A DNA stretch of 64,000 nt from an uncultured Lachnospiraceae bacterium (GTDB lineage Bacteria; Bacillota; Clostridia; Lachnospirales; Lachnospiraceae). Positions 45,825-54,980 of this stretch are shown in pieces. Made by a program: the position numbers and the translations under genes. The stretch spans positions 47,904-111,903 of the forward strand of contig CANSPM010000004.1 in NCBI GenBank assembly GCA_947648875.1, given 5' to 3'. A model generated the notes under the pieces. That model did no database searches. It was not told where the DNA came from and saw nothing but the letters and a program-made list of their open reading frames with translations. Position 1 is the stretch's first letter, and each line of letters starts with the position of its first letter.

Positions 45825-45897
45825 ACGAAAAGAGGATCAAAGGCATATCCTGCGGGAAGGGAATCTCCGCAGCATAAAAGTCAGGACGACTATAGGA

Positions 45898-45930
45898 TCA
45901 GCGGCAGCAGGCATTTCCTTCTGTCGCTGA
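45898..45930. repeat. 10-bp inverted repeat between the foldase and Cof-type phosphatase genes
   Basis: TCAGCGGCAG pairs with CTGTCGCTGA (one G-U). No T-run follows. It may be a processing or attenuation hairpin. Confidence 0.35.
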
Positions 45931-45985
45931 AACCGATTTACAGCGAGTCGTGCCCTCTATCATATAAGACGGGGAAGAGAACATT

Positions 45986-46792
45986 ATGGATAAAAAAGTG
46001 TTGGTGCTGGACATAGACGGCACGCTGACCAACTCCCAAAAGGAGATCACAGACAATACAAGGCAGGCCATTTGGGACGCGGTGATGAGCGGACATAAGG
46101 TGATGCTGGCCTCCGGCAGGCCCACGCCGGGGATGCGGCGCTATGAGGAAGAACTGGAGCTGGCCCGGTACGGAGGTTACCTGCTTTCCTTCAACGGCGC
46201 GCGGATTGTGGAATGCCGTAGCGGCGATGTAATCTATCAGAGAAATCTCCCTTTAAATCTGGTGCCGGGGCTGTACCGCTATGCCAGAGAGCGTCATATG
46301 GGATTGATCACTTATCTTTGGGACACTGTGATCTCCGCTTTTGAACCCGATGCATATGTGCAGCTGGAGGCCAGAATCAACGGTCTGCCCATACGGGTGG
46401 TGGAAAATTTTCCGGCGTTTGTAGACTTCGACATACAGAAATGTCTCTTGACGGCGCCGGGGGAGCAGGCGGCGATGTATGAGAGAGAACTCCAGGAGAA
46501 ATATGGCACGCAGGCAAGCGTCTATCGATCCGAGCCGTTTTTTGTGGAGGTTATGCCCCAGGGTGTGGACAAGGCCAGTTCCATAGAGCAGATGTTGCCT
46601 GTTCTAGGGGTGGACAGGCAACATGTAATCTGCTGTGGTGACGGTTTTAACGATATCTCCATGATTCGTTACGCGGGACTGGGGGTGGCTATGGCCAATG
46701 CCCAGCAAGCGGTGCGCGAGGCGGCGGATTATATTACCGCCAGTAACGACGAGGACGGCATTGTGCAGGTGATTCGGGAATTTATGAGTTAG
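45986..46792 (+). CDS. Cof-type HAD hydrolase (sugar phosphatase-like)
   Basis: A 268-residue HAD enzyme with the nucleophile Asp9 and acid Asp11 in LDIDGTLTNS, motif II ASGRP, a C2-type cap, the lysine in GVDKASSIEQM and the metal motif GDGFNDISMI. Members dephosphorylate sugar phosphates, FMN or other small metabolites. GGGGAAGAGAACATT precedes the ATG. It is followed 45 bp later by the CCA transferase gene, likely in one transcript. The substrate is not predictable. Confidence 0.92.
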   Translation: MDKKVLVLDIDGTLTNSQKEITDNTRQAIWDAVMSGHKVMLASGRPTPGMRRYEEELELARYGGYLLSFNGARIVECRSGDVIYQRNLPLNLVPGLYRYARERHMGLITYLWDTVISAFEPDAYVQLEARINGLPIRVVENFPAFVDFDIQKCLLTAPGEQAAMYERELQEKYGTQASVYRSEPFFVEVMPQGVDKASSIEQMLPVLGVDRQHVICCGDGFNDISMIRYAGLGVAMANAQQAVREAADYITASNDEDGIVQVIREFMS

Positions 46793-46836
46793 AGGGTGTT
46801 CCCCGGAGGGGGAAGCCGGTTTGAACGGAGAGAGAT

Positions 46837-48171
46837 ATGGTTATAAATTTGCCGGAGAAGGTAAAATATATTATAGACAGGATCTCGGCCGCAGGCTTTG
46901 AGGCCTATGCCGTGGGCGGCTGTATCCGGGACAGCATTCTGGGACGCGAGCCAAGCGATTGGGATATCACCACCTCTGCCAGACCGGAGCAGGTAAAAGC
47001 GTTGTTTAACCGCACGGTGGACACAGGCATTGCCCATGGAACGGTGACGGTGATGCTGGACAGGGAGGGCTATGAGGTCACTACCTACCGCATTGACGGT
47101 GTGTACGAGGATCACAGACATCCCCGGGAGGTGCAATTCACTTCCCGGCTGGTGGAAGATTTGCAGCGCAGGGACTTTACCGTAAACGCCATGGCCTACA
47201 ATGAGGCTGTGGGGCTTGTGGATGCCTTTGACGGGATGGGGGATATCCGGCGGGGAGTGATTCGCTGTGTGGGCCGCGCCGGAGAGCGCTTTGCAGAAGA
47301 TGCCCTGCGCATTCTCCGCGCCCTGCGGTTTTCCGCGCAGCTGGGCTATACCATTGAGGAGGAGACGCAGCAGGCCATACGCAGGCTGGCTCCCAGCCTG
47401 GCTGCCATCAGCGCGGAGCGCATTGCGGCAGAGCTGGTAAAACTGCTGGTATCTCCTCATCCGGACTATCTGCGTCAGGCATATGACATGGGTGTCACAG
47501 CTGTGATTCTGCCGGAATTGGATCGCTGCATGGAGACGCCGCAGAACCATCCCCATCACTGCTACACGGTGGGGGAGCATATTCTGCACAGTCTGGATAA
47601 TGTACCCGGGGTAAAGGATATGCGCCTGGCCATGTTGCTGCATGATATAGGCAAACCCCGGACGCTGGAGACGGATGCGGAGGGCATCACCCATTTTCAT
47701 GGGCATCCGGCGGTGAGCGCGGAGATGTCAGAGGAGATTCTCCGCCGTATGAAGTTTGACAATGAAACCATTGCCACTGTAAGGCGTCTGGTGGAATTTC
47801 ATGATTACGGTAACGATGTAAAGCCGACTCCCGCTATTGTACGCCGGGCGATGAACAGAATTGGCACGGACATTTTTGCCAAACTGCTCATTGTCAAAAA
47901 GGCGGATATCGGGGCCCAGAGTTCGTACCTGCGCAGGGAGAAGCTGGAACGGGTGGAGGCCTGGGAAAGAGAATACCGGGGCATTGTGGCCAGAGGACAA
48001 TGTATCTCCATGAAGGATCTGGCTGTGGGCGGCAGGGATTTGATTGCCGCAGGATTTGAGCCGGGACCGGGGCTGGGCGACATGCTACAACAAATGCTGG
48101 AACATGTGCTGGAAGTGCCGGAAGACAATACCAGGGAAATGCTGTTCAAGATTTTCCTGAAAGTAACATAA
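46837..48171 (+). CDS. cca: CCA tRNA nucleotidyltransferase with HD domain
   Basis: A 444-residue enzyme that adds or repairs the 3'-CCA of tRNAs. The head domain shows GGCIRDSILGREPSDWDITT (catalytic Asp41 and Asp43 region) and RRDFTVNAMAYN. The neck has EDALRILRALRFSAQLGY. A C-terminal HD domain (MLLHDIGKP, then HFHGHPAVS) indicates the long clostridial form. GAGAGAGAT precedes the ATG. It is constitutive housekeeping, located between a phosphatase and a CotS-like gene. Confidence 0.95.
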   Translation: MVINLPEKVKYIIDRISAAGFEAYAVGGCIRDSILGREPSDWDITTSARPEQVKALFNRTVDTGIAHGTVTVMLDREGYEVTTYRIDGVYEDHRHPREVQFTSRLVEDLQRRDFTVNAMAYNEAVGLVDAFDGMGDIRRGVIRCVGRAGERFAEDALRILRALRFSAQLGYTIEEETQQAIRRLAPSLAAISAERIAAELVKLLVSPHPDYLRQAYDMGVTAVILPELDRCMETPQNHPHHCYTVGEHILHSLDNVPGVKDMRLAMLLHDIGKPRTLETDAEGITHFHGHPAVSAEMSEEILRRMKFDNETIATVRRLVEFHDYGNDVKPTPAIVRRAMNRIGTDIFAKLLIVKKADIGAQSSYLRREKLERVEAWEREYRGIVARGQCISMKDLAVGGRDLIAAGFEPGPGLGDMLQQMLEHVLEVPEDNTREMLFKIFLKVT

Positions 48172-48252
48172 GTTTTAAAGGGCTCTCATAAGATAGGATA
48201 GGGTCGGGGCAGGGGTGCGCCGGAACGGTATATTTTATGGGAGGTACAGATC

Positions 48253-49269
48253 GTGAATGATAGAGCGGTAGCTTTGCTGGAGCAGTATGATGTGGAGATC
48301 CTGCGGACGAAGAAGGGCAGGGGCGTGATTCTGTGTGACACGGATAAGGGTCTTCTGGTATTTAAAGAATATGAAGGCAATGAGGCGAAGCTGGCGCTGA
48401 TTGACAGGCTGCTGTCCCGGATCAGGGAACAGGGGAGAGTGTCTGCGGAGACGCTGGTCCCCAACCGGGAGGGCGGTCTGTGTGTCCGGGAGAATGACGG
48501 CACTGCATACATCCTCAAAACCTGCTGCGAGGGCCGGGAGTGCAATATCTATGATCGGGGGGAGTGTCAGGAGGCGGTGAGAACACTGGCGGCGCTGCAT
48601 CAGTGTATGGTTCTGGAACCCCGGGAGGACTGTCCGGCGCCGATGCGCTTTTCCCCGTTGCAGGAGTATGAGAAGCATAACAGGGAATTGGTCAAAGTCC
48701 AGAGATTCCTTCGTAAAAAGAGCCAGAAGACCCATTTTGAGTACGCTTTGCTGGGCTGCATGGATTATTTTCTCGAGCAGGCCAGGGAAGTGACGGAGGG
48801 ATGGCGCGGTTATGAAGAGTGCGTTTCGGGAGCTCCTCAGCCGGGAGCAAACGGGCCCGCGTCGAGGGAGCAGGAGGAGTATACGTACTGTCATGGAGAC
48901 TACCAGTATCACAATATCCTGTGGGGCAGCCAGGGGATGTATATTGTCAATTTTGAAAAATGCCTTCGGGACAGACAGATCCGGGATCTGTATCTGCTGA
49001 TGCGCAAGCTGCTGGAGAAGAGCGACTGGCCTGTGGCCATGGGCCGGGAACTGTTGACGGCGTATGAGAAGGTCAACTCTGTCAGTGCCTATGCGTATAT
49101 TGACCTGTACTACCGTCTGGCGTACCCGGAAAAATTCTGGAAAATCGTCAACTTTTACTACAATTCCGGCAAGGCCTGGATTCCTCAGCGCAATCAGGAG
49201 AAGCTGGATAAGCTGCTGGCGCAGGAACGGCAAAAGAAGAGTTTTCTGGAGAACGTGTTTCAGATATAA
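48253..49269 (+). CDS. CotS-family (kinase-fold) spore coat-like protein
   Basis: A 338-residue protein starting at a GTG after GGGAGGTACAGATC. It has the aminoglycoside-phosphotransferase-like fold of the CotS/YsxE family: a lobe with GLLVFKEYEGNEAKLALI, the catalytic loop CHGDYQYHNIL, then a changed metal site (MYIVNFEKCLRD, where Asn replaces the usual Asp). The C-terminal helices (FWKIVNFYYNSGKAWIP) are typical of CotS relatives. The altered DFD equivalent suggests it may not be an active kinase. It supports a spore-forming host. Confidence 0.8.
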   Translation: MNDRAVALLEQYDVEILRTKKGRGVILCDTDKGLLVFKEYEGNEAKLALIDRLLSRIREQGRVSAETLVPNREGGLCVRENDGTAYILKTCCEGRECNIYDRGECQEAVRTLAALHQCMVLEPREDCPAPMRFSPLQEYEKHNRELVKVQRFLRKKSQKTHFEYALLGCMDYFLEQAREVTEGWRGYEECVSGAPQPGANGPASREQEEYTYCHGDYQYHNILWGSQGMYIVNFEKCLRDRQIRDLYLLMRKLLEKSDWPVAMGRELLTAYEKVNSVSAYAYIDLYYRLAYPEKFWKIVNFYYNSGKAWIPQRNQEKLDKLLAQERQKKSFLENVFQI

Positions 49270-49313
49270 TATGTTTTCGCGCAGAGATTTCAGACTGCAG
49301 GGAAGAGGTAAAG

Positions 49314-50723
49314 ATGACAGAGAGACGAAAGAGAACCGTCGTGGAAATACTTATGCTGGCGAGTGCGCTGGGGCTGTTGACAGCCTGCAGCGTCATGCCC
49401 GGCAGCCAGGCCGGACAGCCTGCGCCCTCTATGCCTCCGGTTTCCCTGGAGCAGCCCGGCACAGGCTTTGTTCCTGCGGGTCCCAACAGCTATGATTCCG
49501 CAGATACGGCGGTGGTGGTAAAGAGAGACAGCGAGGCGGGCACGGTGACGCTGCTCAATCTGGATTTGGGACGGACCTATACCTTGTCGGTGGAAGGTAC
49601 CAGCAGACTGTGTGACAAGTACGGAGAGGCAATGTCCCTGGAACAGATTATGCTGGGAGATATTGTGGACGTGACTTTTCTGCGTTCCAAAAAGAAACTG
49701 AATACCATGCAGGTCAGTCCCAAATCCTGGGTGTACGCGTTTGCCTCCCGCTATGAGATTGACCTGGGGCGGGGGGAAGTGACCATCGGAGAGGATGTGT
49801 ACAAGCTGACGGACGATACCATCTTTTTATCCCAGGGTACGCGGATAGAAGCCATGGAGCTTAACCCGGTGGATGTGCTGACATTCAAGGGCATGGGCAG
49901 CAGTATCTACAGCATAGAGGTGGAACAGGGACATGGCTATCTGCGGCTTAAAAATGAGGAGAAGTTTTTAGGCGGCTATATGGATATCGGCCAGATCAGC
50001 ATACGCAGGATTGAGGAGGACATGCTGTTGACTGTGCCGGAAGGCCGCTATGAAATAAAGGTGAGCAAGCGTGGCGGAGGCGGTGTCAAGGAGGTAACCA
50101 TAAGGCGGGGGGAGGAAACCACGCTGGACATCGGGGATCTTGAAGTGCCGGAGATCGAGTACGGCACTATATTGTTTACCCTGGAACCTTCTGACGCGAA
50201 GCTGTATATTGACGGAGAAAAGGCAGACCCCTCCGCCCCCGTGACGCTGGAATATGGCCTTCATCAGGTGATCCTTCGGGCCAACGGCTATCAGACCATG
50301 ACCACTTACATCAAGGTGGCGCAGCCCTCGGGAGGGCTGGCCCTCACTCTGGACGCGGTGGACGCAGACAAGGAAAACGACGAGCAGGAGGAGCAAGAGA
50401 GGCTGGCTCAGTACAAGGTATATGTGGACGCGCCGGCTTTCGCGGAAGTGTATCTGGACGGCAACTATGTGGGGATAGCGCCCACCAGCTTCGCCAAGAG
50501 CGAGGGCAGCCATATTATTACCCTTCGCCGCAGCGGCTGTGAGACTCGCAGCTACACGGTTTCCATTGACAGGGAATACAAGGATGTCACTTACTCCTTT
50601 GCGGAACTGTTGCCCGGAACCGGGTCCGGGGACACGGGAGCGCAGGCCCCGGAGGCGGCTTTGGAACCCACGCCAGTGCCCGAACCGGCGGTGCCTGTGC
50701 CCGAATCTTCCGGGTCTCAATAG
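49314..50723 (+). CDS. PEGA-domain lipoprotein
   Basis: A 469-residue lipoprotein (lipobox LTAC, Cys near residue 25). The first half is beta-rich and unassigned (TVTLLNLDLGRTYTLSVEG). It is followed by two PEGA-type surface domains: GTILFTLEPSDAKLYIDGEK and on to ANGYQTMTTYIKV, then YKVYVDAPAFAEVYLDGNYV to REYKDVTYSFAEL. It ends in a Pro/Glu/Ala-rich tail. PEGA domains are found in envelope proteins and are thought to bind cell wall or proteins. AGGGAAGAGGTAAAG precedes the ATG. Confidence 0.82.
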   Translation: MTERRKRTVVEILMLASALGLLTACSVMPGSQAGQPAPSMPPVSLEQPGTGFVPAGPNSYDSADTAVVVKRDSEAGTVTLLNLDLGRTYTLSVEGTSRLCDKYGEAMSLEQIMLGDIVDVTFLRSKKKLNTMQVSPKSWVYAFASRYEIDLGRGEVTIGEDVYKLTDDTIFLSQGTRIEAMELNPVDVLTFKGMGSSIYSIEVEQGHGYLRLKNEEKFLGGYMDIGQISIRRIEEDMLLTVPEGRYEIKVSKRGGGGVKEVTIRRGEETTLDIGDLEVPEIEYGTILFTLEPSDAKLYIDGEKADPSAPVTLEYGLHQVILRANGYQTMTTYIKVAQPSGGLALTLDAVDADKENDEQEEQERLAQYKVYVDAPAFAEVYLDGNYVGIAPTSFAKSEGSHIITLRRSGCETRSYTVSIDREYKDVTYSFAELLPGTGSGDTGAQAPEAALEPTPVPEPAVPVPESSGSQ

Positions 50724-50756
50724 GGGCTCCGGGGACATTGATTTTATGAAAAATCC

Positions 50757-50785
50757 TTGACAAACAAGGGAAAAGCATATATAAA
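50757..50785 (+). promoter_or_regulatory. Strong promoter of the HU gene
   Basis: TTGACA (50757-50762), 17-bp spacer, TATAAA (50780-50785). It is very close to consensus, as expected for an abundant nucleoid protein. Confidence 0.8.
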
Positions 50786-50857
50786 TATATGTAGACGTTT
50801 CGCATATGAAGAATCTGTCAAAAATAACAGAATACTCAATAGAGGAGGAGTTTCGAC

Positions 50858-51130
50858 ATGAACAAAACGGAATTGGTTGCTGCTATAGCTGAAGAAGCTG
50901 GTCTGTCCAAGAAGGACGCAGAGAAAGCACTGAAAGCATTTACCGATGTTGTAGAAGCTGAGTTAAAGAAGGGCGGCAAAGTACAATTAGTAGGTTTTGG
51001 TACTTTTGAAGTGTCCGAGAGAAGCGCAAGAGAGGGCAGGAATCCCCAGAGCGGCAAGCCTATGAAGATCGCTGCTTCCAAGGCTCCCAAGTTCAAGGCT
51101 GGCAAGGCTTTAAAGGATTCTTTGAACTAG
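50858..51130 (+). CDS. hup: HU-family nucleoid protein
   Basis: A 90-residue histone-like protein with the full HU pattern: MNKTELVAAIAEEAGLSKKD, then GFGTFEVSERSAREGRNPQS with the DNA-inserting proline in the arm, and FKAGKALKDSLN. It bends and compacts DNA as a dimer. A strong promoter lies upstream and a hairpin terminator just downstream. AGAGGAGGAGTTTCGAC precedes the ATG. It starts the conserved division and sporulation block. Confidence 0.97.
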   Translation: MNKTELVAAIAEEAGLSKKDAEKALKAFTDVVEAELKKGGKVQLVGFGTFEVSERSAREGRNPQSGKPMKIAASKAPKFKAGKALKDSLN

Positions 51131-51146
51131 AAGGATGAAGTACGCG

Positions 51147-51173
51147 AGAGAACCTAGTGATAGGTTCTCTTTT
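51147..51173 (+). terminator. Terminator after hup
   Basis: AGAGAACCT / AGGTTCTCT 9-bp stem, 6-nt loop and a short T-run. It probably permits some read-through to the next genes. Confidence 0.75.
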
Positions 51174-51207
51174 ATGTATGCGGACTTTAAATAGGAAAGA
51201 GGTTACT

Positions 51208-51447
51208 ATGAGACTGGACAAATATCTGAAAGTATCCCGGCTGATCAAGCGCCGCACGGTGGCCAATGAGGCCTGCGACGCCGGAAGGGTGACGATCAAC
51301 GACAAGCCGGCCAAGGCTTCCTCCACTGTCAAAGCCGGAGATATCATCGCGATCTCCTTTGGCAACAAGGATGTGAGGGTGGAAGTGCTGGACGTGCAGG
51401 AGACTGTAAAAAAGGAAGAGGCCAAAGAACTGTTTCGGTATCTGTAG
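51208..51447 (+). CDS. rqcP: S4-domain RNA-binding protein RqcP (YabO-like)
   Basis: A 79-residue protein, start at the ATG after AGGAAAGAGGTTACT. It is a single S4 domain: MRLDKYLKVSRLIKRRTVAN, then GRVTINDKPAKASSTVKAGD, then GNKDVRVEVLDV. RqcP works with RqcH at stalled large ribosomal subunits in alanine tailing. Its place between hup and yabP is the usual one in Firmicutes. Confidence 0.93.
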   Translation: MRLDKYLKVSRLIKRRTVANEACDAGRVTINDKPAKASSTVKAGDIIAISFGNKDVRVEVLDVQETVKKEEAKELFRYL

Positions 51448-51518
51448 ATCCGGGCAGGAATATCCTTCCCTGTTCCCTCATATATTTATAGGGAATCGCA
51501 GATGGGGAGGAGGGCCCT

Positions 51519-51812
51519 ATGGAAGACTTAAGTACTGCCGGAGGGCGTACACACAAGGTCACTATGAGCAACCGCAGGATATGCGGCATCACGGGTGTGA
51601 ATGATGTGCTATCTTTTGACGTGCATGAGATCTTGCTGGAGACAGAGCAGGGCATGCTGATGATCAAGGGGCAGGAACTGCATGTGAGCAGGCTGATGCT
51701 GGACAAAGGCGAAGTGGACATAGACGGCAGAATTGACAGTTTCACCTATTCAGACGTGTCGGGGGGCGCCCCGGGTAAGTCGGAATCCCTGCTTTCCAGG
51801 CTGTTTCGGTAA
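51519..51812 (+). CDS. yabP: Sporulation protein YabP
   Basis: A 97-residue protein with the YabP pattern: HKVTMSNRRICGITGVNDVL, then SFDVHEILLETEQGMLMIKG, and LHVSRLMLDKGEVDIDGRID. It is needed in spore formation, in a membrane-associated role with YabQ that is not fully known. GGGAGGAGGGCCCT precedes the ATG. The gene is followed closely by yabQ. Confidence 0.93.
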   Translation: MEDLSTAGGRTHKVTMSNRRICGITGVNDVLSFDVHEILLETEQGMLMIKGQELHVSRLMLDKGEVDIDGRIDSFTYSDVSGGAPGKSESLLSRLFR

Positions 51813-51829
51813 AGGCGGGGAGCCGGAGA

Positions 51830-52297
51830 ATGTCTGAGGAAAATGTATTTCTGCTGCATGCTTTCGCGTCCGGGGTATTGATTACTTTCATATATGACAT
51901 CCTGCGGATCTGGAGGCGAGTGGTGCCCCACAGGGGATTGCTGGTGTCTTTGGAAGATTTGTTTTTTTGGGTTTTTTGTGCCTTCTATATTTTCCAGTTG
52001 ATGCACCAGGAGAGCAACGGCAGTCTGAGGTGGTTCGCGGTGACGGGAGCGCTGGCCGGGATGCTGCTGTACAAAAAAACGGTCAGCGGTCTTCTGGTGC
52101 GCTATGTGTCCCTGGCCTTGTGCAAGGTGCGGGACCTGTTGTGCCGGGCGACGGGCTTTTGCCTGCGTCCCGTGGGCAAGGCGGGCCATGCGGCGGGAAG
52201 CGCGTTGGGGCGTTTCTGGAAAAAGGTACGGACACACTGTAAAAACAGGTTGAAAAATTATGTTAAATTACTTAAAATAAAGTTGAGAAAGCAATAG
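51830..52297 (+). CDS. yabQ: Spore cortex biosynthesis protein YabQ
   Basis: A 155-residue membrane protein. The first part has hydrophobic helices (FLLHAFASGVLITFIYDILR, LEDLFFWVFCAFYIFQLM), then WFAVTGALAGMLLYKK, followed by a basic tail. It lies in the forespore envelope and is required for the cortex in Bacillus. It follows yabP by 17 bp and precedes divIC by 21 bp, so one operon is clear. Confidence 0.92.
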   Translation: MSEENVFLLHAFASGVLITFIYDILRIWRRVVPHRGLLVSLEDLFFWVFCAFYIFQLMHQESNGSLRWFAVTGALAGMLLYKKTVSGLLVRYVSLALCKVRDLLCRATGFCLRPVGKAGHAAGSALGRFWKKVRTHCKNRLKNYVKLLKIKLRKQ

Positions 52298-52318
52298 AAG
52301 CAGCCCAGGGAGGAAATT

Positions 52319-52642
52319 ATGGCGGCAGAACGCACCAGGAGAAAGAAAGCAGCATATCGCAAAAAAGTACAGAACCGTTTCAGCATGTTTCTGGTAATGC
52401 TGGCTCTGTTTATGATTCTGGTGGCCGTGTATTCCAGCAGCATCAAGATGCAGGAGCGGCTGGACACTCTGGAGGCGCAGTCTGCCCTCTTACAGGCGCA
52501 GATAGACGCAGAGAAGGAACGGGCGGAAGAAATTGAACTTTTGCGCAGGCGCTCTCAGACCAAGGAGTATTATGAAGAGATCGCCAAGGAGAAGCTGGGT
52601 CTTGTCAATGCGGATGAGATCGTCTTTAAAGCCGAGGAGTGA
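52319..52642 (+). CDS. divIC: Septum formation initiator DivIC/FtsB-like
   Basis: A 107-residue bitopic protein: basic cytoplasmic head (RTRRKKAAYRKKVQ), one membrane helix (MFLVMLALFMILVAVYSS) and an extracellular coiled coil (MQERLDTLEAQSALLQAQID). It ends with the family box YYEEIAKEKLGLV. It acts in the divisome with FtsL and DivIB. GGAGGAAATT precedes the ATG. A good terminator follows, separating it from the inserted xylanase gene. Confidence 0.92.
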   Translation: MAAERTRRKKAAYRKKVQNRFSMFLVMLALFMILVAVYSSSIKMQERLDTLEAQSALLQAQIDAEKERAEEIELLRRRSQTKEYYEEIAKEKLGLVNADEIVFKAEE

Positions 52643-52660
52643 TACATAAACACAAAAAAC

Positions 52661-52692
52661 AGGGAGCTTTGGCGGATGCCGGGGCTCTTTTT
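52661..52692 (+). terminator. Terminator after divIC
   Basis: A ten-bp stem (GAGCTTTGGC / GCCGGGGCTC, three G-U pairs), 4-nt loop GGAT, then T5. Confidence 0.75.
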
Positions 52693-52846
52693 AGCAATAA
52701 AAAACCAATAGATGACAATATACGAGAAGTCTTTTCAGACCAGTTATGCTATCATCAGATTGTATGGTATTTTGGCAGGCAAATGTGAAGAGCCCGGCTT
52801 TTCAGATCCGCCTGCGACAAAAATATTTTGGAAAGGATGGATCAAT

Positions 52847-54940
52847 ATGCGCATAAGGTCATGGAAAACATTGGCGGGGACTCTGGCGGGCGTAATGTTT
52901 ACGGCAGTCGTCGCCTGCGGGGGATGTTGTATGGCGGCGGAGACGGGGGATAATCTGATCAAATGCCCGGATTTTGCCCAGGGGGAGGATGTCTCTGTAT
53001 GGGGTCGAGATCAGGGAAATGCGATTATCACCGCCGAGACAGGCACGGAACCTGTGTTTGGAGACGTGAGCAGCTACGGGAAGATTGCGGAGCGGACCTC
53101 CAACTATGAATGCTTTTCCCAGGATGTGACGGGTCTGGTGGAGAAGGATAAAGATTATACATACAGCTTCTATGTGATGCTGGACCCCGGGGACTACGCG
53201 GACGCTCCTGCCGGGCAGCGATGTGTGGAGATTTCCCCCTATATCACAGCCGACGGCAATACCGCTTACAGCCAGGGATGCAGCGGCACGGTGAGCCAGC
53301 AGTTGGAGCCGGGCGTGTGGACACATTTTACAGGGACATTTACCCCTTCCTGGTCCGGAAATCTGGAGCAGGTGGTGATTCGGATTCTGGAACAGGGAAC
53401 TGATTACGGACAAGGAGAAGGCGTGATGGGAGCATATTATCTGACGGGAATGGAACTGAGAGAGCAGGGCGCAAAAGAGAGCGTTATCCAGATGGATGTG
53501 CCCCGGCTCAGAGATGTGGTAGCCGGAGAGACGGGAGAGGATTTTATCATGGGAACCTCCATTGTCAACTCCGATCTGAAGGACGTGGATACCATGGCTC
53601 TGGTGACCAGACATTTTAACGCCATTACTCTGGGCAATGAACTGAAGCCGGATGCCATGTTCGGCTACAGCAATCACAAATGCCCCGGAACGGAGACGGT
53701 CACACTGGGAGGGGAGCAGCTAAAAGTGCCCCTGCTGGATTACACCCGGGCGGAGAAGACGCTGGACGCCATATATGACTGGAACCAAAGTCATCCGGAG
53801 GAACTTATCAAAGTGAGGGGACATGTGCTGGTGTGGCATTCCCAGACCCCGGAGTGGTGGTTCCATGAGGACTATGACGCAGATAAGCCCTATGCCGACA
53901 TTGAGACTATGAATCGCCGGTTGGAGTGGTATATCAAGACCATGGCGGAACACTTTACCGGTGAGGACAGCAAGTATCACGGGATGTTTTACGGCTGGGA
54001 TGTGGTGAACGAGGCCGTCAGCGACGGCGCTCCCCGCTATCGTAACGCTGCGGAGAACAGCAGTTGGTGGGCAGTGTATCAGAGCAATGAGTTTATTATC
54101 AACGCGTTCCGGTACGCCAATCAATACATGGACCCGGATGTGGAATTGTATTACAACGATTATAATGAGTGGTTTTCCAATAAAAGGGCAGGAATTGTGC
54201 AGCTTCTCAAGGACGTGAAGGAGGCGGAAGGCACCCGGATCGACGGGATGGGTATGCAGGGGCATTACCAGACGGTGGGAAGCCCCAATATGGAGGAATT
54301 TTCCAAGGCGGCCAGGGCCTATGCGGAGATAGTGGGACAGGTACAGATCACGGAACTGGACATGAAAGCCAGCAGTAGTTATGATGGCACAGAGGAGACC
54401 AGAGAGACGGAGTTTGCCACCCAGGGACGCCGGTATCTGGAACTCTATGACACGGTGAAGAGCCTGCGGGAAGAGGGCGTGAATATATCGAATATTACCC
54501 TGTGGGGCGTGGTGGACAAAAATTCCTGGCTCCAGACCTTTAATGCCGTGGGAGGCGCGGCGGATGGCAGCAAAAGACAGTGTCCCCTGTTGTTTGACGA
54601 CGACTATCAGGTCAAGCCCGCTTACTGGGCCTTTGCGGACAGCAGCATGCTGGAGGAGGAACCCCTGGAAGAGGACGGGGAGGTTTCCCCGGAGCCTTCC
54701 GATGAGGGGAGTATAGACGAGGCGGATCAGGAATCGGCGTCGGAAGAGAGCGGAGAGACGCTCCGGGAATCGGCAGCAGGGAGCGCGGAGACTCCGGCGG
54801 AGGAATCCGGCCAGCCGGACGGAGCCGAGGCGGAGGGTTCAGGAAAGGGCTGGCTGTATGGTATTCTGGCGGTCTGCGGTATTCTGGCGGCAGGAATTGC
54901 CGGCTTTGTCCTGGCCCGTGGTAAAAAGAAGGGCAATTGA
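52847..54940 (+). CDS. Membrane-anchored endo-1,4-beta-xylanase, GH10
   Basis: A 697-residue exported enzyme from the ATG at 52847 (GGAAAGGATGGATCAAT). A signal peptide is followed by a carbohydrate-binding sandwich like CBM4/9/22 (about 35-190; YTYSFYVMLDPGDYADAPAG). The GH10 barrel has HVLVWHSQTPEWW, acid/base Glu389 in DVVNEAVSDG and nucleophile Glu503 in VQITELDMKA. A long Glu/Ser-rich linker leads to one C-terminal membrane helix (WLYGILAVCGILAAGIAGFV) with a Lys-rich end and no LPXTG, so it is anchored by the helix, not by sortase. It cuts xylan backbones and feeds the arabinoxylan locus, yet sits inside a sporulation block. Confidence 0.95.
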   Translation: MRIRSWKTLAGTLAGVMFTAVVACGGCCMAAETGDNLIKCPDFAQGEDVSVWGRDQGNAIITAETGTEPVFGDVSSYGKIAERTSNYECFSQDVTGLVEKDKDYTYSFYVMLDPGDYADAPAGQRCVEISPYITADGNTAYSQGCSGTVSQQLEPGVWTHFTGTFTPSWSGNLEQVVIRILEQGTDYGQGEGVMGAYYLTGMELREQGAKESVIQMDVPRLRDVVAGETGEDFIMGTSIVNSDLKDVDTMALVTRHFNAITLGNELKPDAMFGYSNHKCPGTETVTLGGEQLKVPLLDYTRAEKTLDAIYDWNQSHPEELIKVRGHVLVWHSQTPEWWFHEDYDADKPYADIETMNRRLEWYIKTMAEHFTGEDSKYHGMFYGWDVVNEAVSDGAPRYRNAAENSSWWAVYQSNEFIINAFRYANQYMDPDVELYYNDYNEWFSNKRAGIVQLLKDVKEAEGTRIDGMGMQGHYQTVGSPNMEEFSKAARAYAEIVGQVQITELDMKASSSYDGTEETRETEFATQGRRYLELYDTVKSLREEGVNISNITLWGVVDKNSWLQTFNAVGGAADGSKRQCPLLFDDDYQVKPAYWAFADSSMLEEEPLEEDGEVSPEPSDEGSIDEADQESASEESGETLRESAAGSAETPAEESGQPDGAEAEGSGKGWLYGILAVCGILAAGIAGFVLARGKKKGN

Positions 54941-54980
54941 GAATTGAACAGAAAACCGGACAAAAAGGAGACGCATAACA

